DNA of 11,555 nucleotides from SYIM01 sp041182885 (GTDB lineage: Bacteria; Pseudomonadota; Gammaproteobacteria; Burkholderiales; Burkholderiaceae_E). Location of the stretch: NCBI GenBank assembly GCA_049423065.1, contig JBMSQB010000110.1, positions 1 through 11,555 on the forward strand, given 5' to 3'. Under the pieces are notes generated by a model. The model was given only the letters and a program-made list of their open reading frames with translations. It had not been told where the DNA came from and did no database searches. How positions within the stretch are numbered: position 1 is the first letter of the stretch; every line of letters starts with the position of its first letter. Position numbers and translations under genes: made by a program. This document shows, piece by piece, positions 1 to 9,875 of this stretch.

Positions 1-2877
<2,877 letters not shown>

Positions 2878-2884
2878 TGAACGA

Positions 2885-2889
2885 TCCTC
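2885..2889 (-). promoter_or_regulatory. Ribosome binding site of the giant LEPR-XLL gene
   Basis: GAGGA on the minus strand lies seven bases before ATG 2877. It fixes the start of the giant protein and shows that it can be translated independently, unlike the upstream genes that rely on stop/start overlaps. Confidence 0.7.
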
Positions 2890-2930
2890 GATAGATTGGA
2901 GAAGCAATAGTTTTTCAGGGCTGATCTTGA

Positions 2931-2955
2931 GAGCGTGCACATGGCGATCACGCTC
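2931..2955 (-). other. Small hairpin at the end of the SecA-like gene
   Basis: GAGCGTG and CACGCTC form a perfect 7-bp stem around an 11-base loop, overlapping the stop codon of the SecA-like gene (2948-2950). No T-run follows on the transcribed strand, so it does not look like an intrinsic terminator. It could weakly separate transcript segments or protect a 3' end. The rest of the 70-base gap (2878-2947) shows no convincing promoter boxes. Confidence 0.4.
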
Positions 2956-4927
2956 CCTGCCGCGGCGAAAACGGCAGCGCCGACGCCGTCCACTCGTCGT
3001 GACGCAGCACCGACAAGCGCCGTTGAAAGGCATCCGATTCGGCGCGTCGCTGCGCCCAGTGAAAGCCGGCGCGCGCAAGCGTCGATGTCAATTGAGCAGG
3101 GGCTGCGTCGAGCGCGCTCAGCACCACACGAAGCCAGCGGGGCAGATAGCGCAGCGCGAGCGCATCCTGCAGGCTCAAGTACGCCGACACGCTGCCCGGA
3201 TCGCCCTGACGTCCGCAACGACCGGCAAGCTGCCGATCGATACGCGCCGAGTCATTGACCTCGGCGATGATCACGTGCAGACCGCCTCGGGTCACCAAGT
3301 CGGGGGCCAGCCGGATATCGGTTCCCCGCCCCGCCATATTGGTGGCAATGGTGATGCGACCCGGTTCGCCCGCCTGCGCAACAGTTTCCGCTTCCTCTGC
3401 GTGGTGGATGGCGTTCAGTACCGTGACCTCCACGCCACCGTCCCGCAGCAACGCGGCGAGCTGACCGCTTGACTCCACGCTGCGCACGCCCACCAACACC
3501 GCACGCCCCTGGGAATGGAGTTCATGCACCTCGTCTGCGACCGCCCGCCACTTGGCCTCCTGGGTACGCATCAGACGCGCGGGGCGCGTTTCGGTCTGGC
3601 GCGGACGATGGGTCGGTATGCGCATGACCGCAAGCCGATAGACCTGCCAAAGCTCGCCCGCCGCCTCGGCCAACGTGCCGGAGGTTCCCGACAGCCGGGA
3701 AAAGCCGCGGAAAAAGGCCTGCGAGCTCATCTGCGTGAGCGACTCGTTGGGATCGGTAATGTCTACGCCCTCTCGGGCCTCGACCGCCTGATGCATCCCG
3801 GCCGTGAGCGTGCGGCCCACCGCCATTCGGCCGGTGAGCTCGTCGAGCAACACCACCTTGCCGTCATCAACCAGGTATTCATGCCCCGATCTGAAGAAGT
3901 GCCGCACCTGGAGCGCCTGGCGCAGGAGTTCCTCGCGTCGTGGCGCCGGCCGCCATACCGGTGGAAGATCGGGCGCGATCCGCTCAAGCGCCTCGGTTGC
4001 GCCGTCCGCCAACTCAATGACACGTCTTCTGGCCAGCACTCGATAGTCGGTCTCGGCGGACAGGCTTGCCGCCAGTTGAGCCATCATCACGACCGCCTCG
4101 CTTAACCCCCGGCTTGGCCGCTGCGAGGACAGGATAAGCGGCGTCACCGCCTCATCAATCAGTACGCTGTCCGCCTCATCCACGATCGCCGAGTGCAGTC
4201 CACGCACCAGCAGGCAACCCGATGCTGCCGTCCCGTGGCGGTCTCCCATCCAGCGTCTGAAGGCCTGCTGCTGCGGGTCGGCGCCCGCCGACGCGGCAAT
4301 CTGATCGCGCAGATAATCGGCCAGCAATTCCTTGGGGGTGATGTAGACAACATCGGCGGCGTAGCGGCTGGCCCTTGCTTCGGGGGGAACCCGATCGTGG
4401 ACGGATGCAACCTGCAATCCGCAAGCCTCGAAGAGGCGCTTCATCGATTGCGCATCGCGCTCGGCAAGATAGTCGTTGGCAGTGATGACATGGCAGGGAC
4501 GTCCGCTCCAGGCCATCACAACGGCCGCCAGGGCCACCGTCAGGGTCTTGCCTTCGCCTGTGGCCATCTCGGCGGCCCATCCATGATGCAGGGCCAGTGC
4601 GCCCATGAACTGAACCGGATAAGGCTGCAGACCCAGCTCGCGCCTGGCAATCTGCCCCAGCGCAGCAAACGCTTCAACGAGTTTTCCCTTGAGTTCAAAC
4701 GGATCACGGCGGGCATCTTCCTGGGCCTGGATCAGCAGCCGGTTGAGCGTGACTGCATCAAGCCCCACCATCTCGTCACAGCGGTGGCTGCAGCGCTCCG
4801 CCTCCTGGCGAAGCCGCCGCGTCTGACCGGGTCGGCGCCTGAGCCAGCTCTGCGCCCGATGCACCCACGCATCCAGACCCTCCGGCAACTTCTCGAGCGG
4901 CAACAGTCTCTGGGTGATCGCGCTCAT
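2948..4927 (-). CDS. Truncated SecA-like translocase ATPase (dedicated secretion motor)
   Basis: This 659-residue protein is clearly SecA-like but about 240 residues shorter than housekeeping SecA (901 residues in E. coli). Walker A ATGEGKT is at 122-128 (SecA usually MRTGEGKT), the DYLRDQ segment at about 204-209, Walker B VDEADSVLIDEA at 249-260, and a preprotein-binding region at about 265-390 ending in HEYLVDDGKVVLLDELTGR. The second motor domain has GTSGT at 414-418, NMAGRGTDI at 530-538 and QLAGRCGRQGD at 566-576. It then ends soon after a partial scaffold helix, 618-646 (HWAQRRAESDAFQRRL...LRHDEW). The two-helix finger, helical wing and C-terminal zinc/SecB region are missing. ATG 4927 overlaps the previous stop (ATGA), favouring this start over the in-frame ATG at 4972. 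Likely role: cytosolic ATPase driving export of the giant downstream product. Partner channel unknown. Confidence 0.9.
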   Translation of the reverse strand: MSAITQRLLPLEKLPEGLDAWVHRAQSWLRRRPGQTRRLRQEAERCSHRCDEMVGLDAVTLNRLLIQAQEDARRDPFELKGKLVEAFAALGQIARRELGLQPYPVQFMGALALHHGWAAEMATGEGKTLTVALAAVVMAWSGRPCHVITANDYLAERDAQSMKRLFEACGLQVASVHDRVPPEARASRYAADVVYITPKELLADYLRDQIAASAGADPQQQAFRRWMGDRHGTAASGCLLVRGLHSAIVDEADSVLIDEAVTPLILSSQRPSRGLSEAVVMMAQLAASLSAETDYRVLARRRVIELADGATEALERIAPDLPPVWRPAPRREELLRQALQVRHFFRSGHEYLVDDGKVVLLDELTGRMAVGRTLTAGMHQAVEAREGVDITDPNESLTQMSSQAFFRGFSRLSGTSGTLAEAAGELWQVYRLAVMRIPTHRPRQTETRPARLMRTQEAKWRAVADEVHELHSQGRAVLVGVRSVESSGQLAALLRDGGVEVTVLNAIHHAEEAETVAQAGEPGRITIATNMAGRGTDIRLAPDLVTRGGLHVIIAEVNDSARIDRQLAGRCGRQGDPGSVSAYLSLQDALALRYLPRWLRVVLSALDAAPAQLTSTLARAGFHWAQRRAESDAFQRRLSVLRHDEWTASALPFSPRQGA

Positions 4928-7098
4928 ACCCGAAACTTCCGCTGCAAAAACTGCCGGGCGCTGCGCTCCCACTGCGCAAGCAGCGGCGATGACGGCAGCG
5001 TGAGGCGCATGGTCCCCAGGCGTCCGTGGAGGCGACGCAGCGCCTGGTCAGCGAGCGCGGGCACCGGCAACTGCGCCTGCACCCTGAAGAAGGGCTCCGC
5101 GGCCGTCACACCCTTGGGGTCGCTCGACTGCACCGCGATCTCGCCACCGCCCGCCATGCCAAGCACGGGCGAGGGAAGCTGTCCTTGTTCGAAGGGCATG
5201 ATCTCGGTCTTGACCGCCACCAGATTGATCGACTGCTGCCCCTTGATGCGGATGTCCGCATTCAGCAGTCCGCCCTCAAACAGATGCGTACCGAACTGTG
5301 GAAGTGCAGCCACGAACCGCCAGTGACGGTCATCAATCAGCATGCCCAGACCCGCCCCTCTGGCGAGCCACTGCCCGCGGGCGAGTTCAAGCTCCGACAC
5401 ATTCCAGATGCCTTCAATCGGTGCCGTCACTTCCAGCGCCCGCTTCTGAGCCGTCAACTCGGCCAATTTCTGTTCGAGAACCGAGCGCTGTTTGCGAAGC
5501 GTCTCGAGATTGGCAAGCGCACCTGCAATCGCCTGCAGTTCCTGCGCCTGCAGTTGCTGACGCTGCTGCAGCGTGGACTGGATTTCAAAGTCGAGTTGCG
5601 GGTTCTGAAGACGAACCAGCGGCTCGCCTGCCTGCACCCACTGACCGGGTATGGCCACGATTTCCACCACCTCGCCCGCAGCATCGATATGCAACTCTCG
5701 AAACTGCGTTGCCTGGATCACGCCCTGCACCCGAACGTGATCCGGCAGCGGCACCCAGGCAAGCCCGCCCAGGGTGATCGCGCACAGCGCTGCGGTCGTC
5801 GCGAGCGCGCGAGCCCGCTGGTGATAGAGACCGGGATCCATCAGCAGGAAGCGGCCAAACTTCAGAAGCGGCAACACCAACGCCAGGAAAAACATCAGCC
5901 AGGCCATGGCCACGCCCAGGTCGAGATATTCCTCAGCCACATAGAAAATGATGGTGGCCATCAGCAGAAGCCAGTAGGCAATGCTGATCACGCCGTAAAG
6001 CGGCAACAGAGCCGCTTCCGTTGGCGTGCGAGCCGCAGGCTGCGCCTGCGGCATGCGAAGCACGAAGCGCTTGCCCAGATACTTCAGCTGCTCGCGCGAG
6101 CGCTGGTAAAGATTGGGCACATCCAGCCAGTCCACCAGCATGTGGTAGCCGTCAAAGCGCATCAGGGGATTGAGGTTGAAAAGGAGCGTGGTCACGCTCG
6201 CTACAAAGATCACGTTGTAGGCGAGCGAGTTCACAAGACCGGGTGCCGTATGGGCCCAAATCAGCGCGGCCACCGCCGCCACCGCCAGTTCACACACCAC
6301 GCCCGAGGCGCCCACCATCAGGCGTTGCGCCCGGCTTCGGAACCCCCAGCTTGAGGTGGCATCCATATAGGGCAGCGGCGCAAGCAGGATCAGCATGACC
6401 CCCATGCGATGGACCTCGCCGCCATAGCGCTTGCAGGCAGCCGCGTGGCCGACTTCATGGATCAGCTTGGCGAGAATCAGTCCCACATAAAGCAGGGCCA
6501 GGTTACCTGGCGCAAGCACCCCCGCGGTCTGGCTGAACAGTCGATCGGAGTGATCGATCACCGCCTTCGCGCCGAGCAGCACCAGCACCGCATACACCAA
6601 GGCACCCAGCGGCCCGAACACGATCCGGATGAGCGGCAGCGCCTTGTCGAGCATGCGGTCGGGATCCACCAGGGGGATCTTGACCGACCAGAACGCGACC
6701 AGCGCTGCCTTGATTTCCCGACCCCGGCGCTTGCGGTAGCGTTCAAAGAGGCTCGCCCCTGCTGTGCCGCGATCGAACTGCAGCAGGTTCGACATCTGCA
6801 GTTGTGAAAGCAGTTCCACGACCTCTTCCTGCGTGAGCGTGCCTTCGGGGTCTGATTCCATCAGCTCGTTCCAGACCTCATCGAGCGTGCGTCGCGTTTC
6901 CATCCGCGACAGGAACGCATAGGCGGGTACTGTCACCCGAAAGAAGTCGCTTGCGAGGCTGTCGCGCAGAACCATCCACTCCTCGCCCCTGAAGGTCTGG
7001 CGATGCGCTCGCACGCTGCTGCGCAGACACGCCCGTACGCCCGACACCAGATGCCAGGTGCCGCTGTAGGTACGCCCGCTTGCGTCGCCCTGCGTCAT
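4924..7098 (-). CDS. PqqD-like / M50 metallopeptidase-like / HlyD adaptor fusion, inner-membrane protein
   Basis: This 724-residue polytopic protein has three parts. Residues about 30-108 form a PqqD-like winged-helix domain (AYAFLSRMETRRTLDEVW..., then EEVVELLSQLQMSNLL), the fold used as peptide-recognition element in RiPP systems. Residues about 157-451 hold roughly eight membrane helices with the M50 zinc motif HEVGH at 214-218 and NPLMRFDG at 310-317, so the three metal ligands expected of site-2 proteases are present. From about 457 an HlyD-type barrel-sandwich half, a coiled-coil hairpin (about 504-556), the second lipoyl half and a beta domain follow in the periplasm. ATG 7098 overlaps the upstream stop; the ATG at 7110 is an alternative. 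No Shine-Dalgarno is evident, so coupling is likely. Role: adaptor/channel-like component, possibly processing or binding the leader of the exported protein. Whether it cleaves anything is unknown. Confidence 0.88.
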   Translation of the reverse strand: MTQGDASGRTYSGTWHLVSGVRACLRSSVRAHRQTFRGEEWMVLRDSLASDFFRVTVPAYAFLSRMETRRTLDEVWNELMESDPEGTLTQEEVVELLSQLQMSNLLQFDRGTAGASLFERYRKRRGREIKAALVAFWSVKIPLVDPDRMLDKALPLIRIVFGPLGALVYAVLVLLGAKAVIDHSDRLFSQTAGVLAPGNLALLYVGLILAKLIHEVGHAAACKRYGGEVHRMGVMLILLAPLPYMDATSSWGFRSRAQRLMVGASGVVCELAVAAVAALIWAHTAPGLVNSLAYNVIFVASVTTLLFNLNPLMRFDGYHMLVDWLDVPNLYQRSREQLKYLGKRFVLRMPQAQPAARTPTEAALLPLYGVISIAYWLLLMATIIFYVAEEYLDLGVAMAWLMFFLALVLPLLKFGRFLLMDPGLYHQRARALATTAALCAITLGGLAWVPLPDHVRVQGVIQATQFRELHIDAAGEVVEIVAIPGQWVQAGEPLVRLQNPQLDFEIQSTLQQRQQLQAQELQAIAGALANLETLRKQRSVLEQKLAELTAQKRALEVTAPIEGIWNVSELELARGQWLARGAGLGMLIDDRHWRFVAALPQFGTHLFEGGLLNADIRIKGQQSINLVAVKTEIMPFEQGQLPSPVLGMAGGGEIAVQSSDPKGVTAAEPFFRVQAQLPVPALADQALRRLHGRLGTMRLTLPSSPLLAQWERSARQFLQRKFRV

Positions 7099-8981
7099 AG
7101 CCAGAACCATTCGCGCAACGTGCGCACGGTGCGATGCGTGAGCACCCAGATAAGCGGGCGTTCACCGACCTCCAGCCGTGCCGTGCCGCCCATGCCCGGG
7201 CGCCACCAACTGGGGCTGTCCTGCTCGAGCTGGGCGCGGGCCAGGAATACATTGCGACCCTCGCGCAGCGTGGAGGCGGGATCGAGGCGTGTCATCACCA
7301 GCGGAAAGCGCTGATCCGGCCGCCCCACCAGGGCGAATTCGCCCCGGGTGCCGACATCCACCTCATGCACATCGACCTGATCGATCTGGAGCTCGAGGTA
7401 GGTGTGATCCACCTGCGCGAGCTTCAACAGCAGGTCACCCTTTCGCAGCGGCGCGCCCAGGTTTTTCTTGAGATCCCCTTCCACCACGATACCCGCGTGC
7501 GGCGCGACCACCTCGGCATTGGCAAGCTGGTGGCGCACCAGGGCCAGGCGTGACGCCGACTGATCGAGCCGGGCCAGATTGACTTCCATCTCGGCAAGCT
7601 GTCGCGTGGCCTGGGCTTTCTCGGCCTCGCGTCGATACCGGACCAGATCGGCTTCGGCCATGGAGGCCTCAAGCGCCAGCTCGCGCGTATCGAGCCGAAC
7701 CAGGACCTGGCCAGCCTTGACCAGGTCGCCCACTTCGACCTGGACCTGTCCGAGGTAACCGTCAAAGGGAGCCGGGATAAACAACACGTCCTTGCTGCGA
7801 AGGGTGATCGTGGCGTCCACCCGATAGGTCCAGGGAATGAAGCAGAGCGCAAGCACGGTGAGCACCGACAGACCGCCCGCGAGCTTCCAGGCGCTGTGCC
7901 TGGGACTTGCAGCGAGGATGGGCCATCGCTTGAGCGCAGCCCAGGCGCGCGCGCCCCACCACCGATCGCGATCGCGCAGATCCGCGAGCGGGCGCGCGAC
8001 GAGTTCAGCCGTGAGTTCAAGCTCCCACCGATCGTCGTCGCTCCAGGTGCCCTGGCGTCGCTCCAGACACAGCACACCGCGAACGCGAGGGCCGTCCATC
8101 AGCGGCACGCTCAGCACCGAGCTCACGCCCTGCATCAATGCATAGGACTCATGCGCGCGGTGCACCGAGCGTGAGTCGGACTCGCCGGGGTAGGCCACGG
8201 TCATCGCCTGGTCGGCTGCCTCCTCCATGGCGCTCTCGAGCGCCCGACTGGTGGTCGACAGTCGATCGAATTTTTCAACATGACTGACCGCAGCCAGTCG
8301 AACATAGGGTGCGTCGAACCAGCCGAGCGAGACACGATCGGCGTCGAAGCGCGCGACCAGGGCGTTGCACAGCTCATAGGACATCCGGAGCGCCCGGGTC
8401 TGCTGCGACAATCGGATGGACAGCTGCAGCATCTGAAACAGACGCTCGGCTTTTGAGGCACCGGATGCGCTGGTGGGCGGCGCGCGCTCATCCAGTTCGT
8501 CCTCGTTGGCGGAGCGCGCAAACTGGGCGGTGGCTGCAACGGCCCGCGCCACCCAGGGAGCAAGATCACGCTGGCTCAAATCGAGCGGCGCCGCGACAAA
8601 CGCAACCACCGCTGCGACCTGCTGCGGTCCCAGCTTGCCGTGCGGCAGACGCAAACCAAGAATCTGATCGCCGCCCGGCAACACCCCGAGCGCGGGCGCA
8701 TCACCCACCAGGCGGGATGCAATCTGAAGCACGCCCTGGGCATCGCCTGCCTCTTCTGCCGCATCCCCTGGCCACTGCGCAAGCGCCGTCCACGGCGACC
8801 CGACACTCGCACTGAGCAACACAACTCGCCTCGCGGGCAGGCTCTGACCCACCGCCTTCAGAAACACTTCCCAGAACGACTGCAGCGACCCCTCGAACCC
8901 GGCAAGCGCATCCCAGGCCGAGGTATCCGCCTGAGCGCCCTCGTCGGCTCGCACCGCAGCCTGCCTGGAATCGCTCCTCAC
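7095..8981 (-). CDS. GAF-domain / HlyD-family adaptor fusion protein
   Basis: This 628-residue protein begins with GTG 8981, twelve bases after the previous stop; no clear Shine-Dalgarno is seen. The cytosolic half holds a degenerate GAF-like region (about 26-155) and a clearer GAF domain (about 192-335, including RFDADRVSLGWFD, VSSVLSVPLMDGPRVRGVLCLE). One membrane helix spans about 365-386. The periplasmic half has the first lipoyl-type half at 390-432 (PAPFDGYLGQVQVEVGDLVKAGQVLVRLD), a short coiled-coil hairpin at 433-490, the second half at 491-522 (VVAPHAGIVV...GDLLLKL) and a beta-barrel to about 605. It ends RPLIWVLTHRTVRTLREW, a tail typical of adaptors beside M50/HlyD fusions. GAF domains commonly bind small ligands or mediate dimerisation; here they probably tie assembly or gating to a cytosolic signal. 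The ligand cannot be predicted. Confidence 0.88.
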   Translation of the reverse strand: MRSDSRQAAVRADEGAQADTSAWDALAGFEGSLQSFWEVFLKAVGQSLPARRVVLLSASVGSPWTALAQWPGDAAEEAGDAQGVLQIASRLVGDAPALGVLPGGDQILGLRLPHGKLGPQQVAAVVAFVAAPLDLSQRDLAPWVARAVAATAQFARSANEDELDERAPPTSASGASKAERLFQMLQLSIRLSQQTRALRMSYELCNALVARFDADRVSLGWFDAPYVRLAAVSHVEKFDRLSTTSRALESAMEEAADQAMTVAYPGESDSRSVHRAHESYALMQGVSSVLSVPLMDGPRVRGVLCLERRQGTWSDDDRWELELTAELVARPLADLRDRDRWWGARAWAALKRWPILAASPRHSAWKLAGGLSVLTVLALCFIPWTYRVDATITLRSKDVLFIPAPFDGYLGQVQVEVGDLVKAGQVLVRLDTRELALEASMAEADLVRYRREAEKAQATRQLAEMEVNLARLDQSASRLALVRHQLANAEVVAPHAGIVVEGDLKKNLGAPLRKGDLLLKLAQVDHTYLELQIDQVDVHEVDVGTRGEFALVGRPDQRFPLVMTRLDPASTLREGRNVFLARAQLEQDSPSWWRPGMGGTARLEVGERPLIWVLTHRTVRTLREWFWL

Positions 8982-8993
8982 GATGGCACCACG

Positions 8994-9875
8994 TCAGAAC
9001 ACCATCCGGCCGCTGACGCCCGGACGGACTGAGCCATCCGGATTGTCGAACTCAGCGATCACATCGATCCGGCCACTCGCTGGATCAATGACGGGCGAAA
9101 CATAGACGAGCTTCGCCACCCGCACCCCCATCTGGCCTTCGAGCCCCAATTCGAGCCGAACCGGCATCCCCACTTTCAAATTGAGGCCTGGCTGCGCGCG
9201 GACCGTGCCCATAAACCGAACGCGGCTGACATCGACCACCCACATCACGGTTGCATGCGGTTCAATGCTCTCGCCGGCATAGAACTCGACTTTGGTCACC
9301 ACCCCGTTGAGCGGGGAACGCAGGTGACGCCGCTGATAGGCTTCCTCGGCCAGGGATAGCTCGACACGCTCCCGCTGCTTGGTGGCCTCAATGGTCTTGC
9401 GCTCGGCGATCACATTGCCCAGCGACAGTTCTTCGTCTTCCACCTGCTTGCGCGGCACCACGCCCCCAGGCAACAACTCCTTCAGGGAACTCACCTGCTT
9501 CACCAGGGTCAGTTCGCGCTGTTTGAGTTCATCCAGCCGCGCGTGGTCCTCGAGTTGCAGCTTGCGACGCCGTACCTCAAGCTCTTCGAGCGTGCGATCG
9601 AGGTAGAGCAGCAGTTGCCCTTCTCGCACCCGGCTACCTTCTTCCACCAATACGCGTTCGATCCGGCCTGCCACCGGCATGCTGAGCTTGACTTCACGAT
9701 AGGCGCGGGTGAAACCCAACCCGCTGCTATCGGCCGTTGCGGGGGCGACCTGTTGCGAAGCGATTGCCGGCGGAGCGCGCGGCGTCTGCGCAGGCGCGGT
9801 CAACGGCATCAGAAGCAGCGCGCCCGCTGCGAAGCGACCAATCAGGTGATGACCACGCGATGCCAGCCCGCTCAT
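8994..9875 (-). CDS. Periplasmic adaptor (membrane fusion protein), RND/HlyD type
   Basis: This 293-residue protein has a signal peptide (hydrophobic GRFAAGALLLMPLTAPA, cleavage predicted after Ala29) and no other membrane segment. Barrel-sandwich halves are at about 61-96 (MPVAGRIERVLVEEGSRVREGQLLLYLD) and 184-213 (LRSPLNGVVTKVEFYAGESI). They flank an 87-residue helical hairpin, the longest of the three adaptors here. A beta-barrel and membrane-proximal domain follow, with SPVIDPASGRIDVIAEFDNP and RPGVSGRMVF. ATG 9875 overlaps the TolC stop as ATGA, preferred over ATG 9884. No inner-membrane RND pump is present in the window, so it likely bridges the two membrane-anchored HlyD fusions to the TolC-like channel. 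With no lipobox cysteine it is probably soluble in the periplasm. Confidence 0.9.
   Translation of the reverse strand: MSGLASRGHHLIGRFAAGALLLMPLTAPAQTPRAPPAIASQQVAPATADSSGLGFTRAYREVKLSMPVAGRIERVLVEEGSRVREGQLLLYLDRTLEELEVRRRKLQLEDHARLDELKQRELTLVKQVSSLKELLPGGVVPRKQVEDEELSLGNVIAERKTIEATKQRERVELSLAEEAYQRRHLRSPLNGVVTKVEFYAGESIEPHATVMWVVDVSRVRFMGTVRAQPGLNLKVGMPVRLELGLEGQMGVRVAKLVYVSPVIDPASGRIDVIAEFDNPDGSVRPGVSGRMVF

Noticed and set aside
2931..2955. Rho-independent terminator after the SecA-like gene
   Set aside because: The stem is short and no T-run follows on the transcribed strand.
2948..4927. Housekeeping SecA
   Set aside because: It is too short, lacks the C-terminal domains, differs in conserved motifs and sits inside a secretion operon rather than beside secM or mutT.
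4193..6354. Long plus-strand frames at 4193-5326 and 5026-6354
   Set aside because: They lie antisense to the SecA-like and M50-HlyD genes, which carry clear family motifs. They show no recognisable domains and arise from high GC content.
4924..7098. RiPP biosynthesis cluster
   Set aside because: Only the PqqD-like domain suggests it; no short precursor peptide, radical-SAM enzyme, cyclodehydratase or lanthipeptide synthetase is present.
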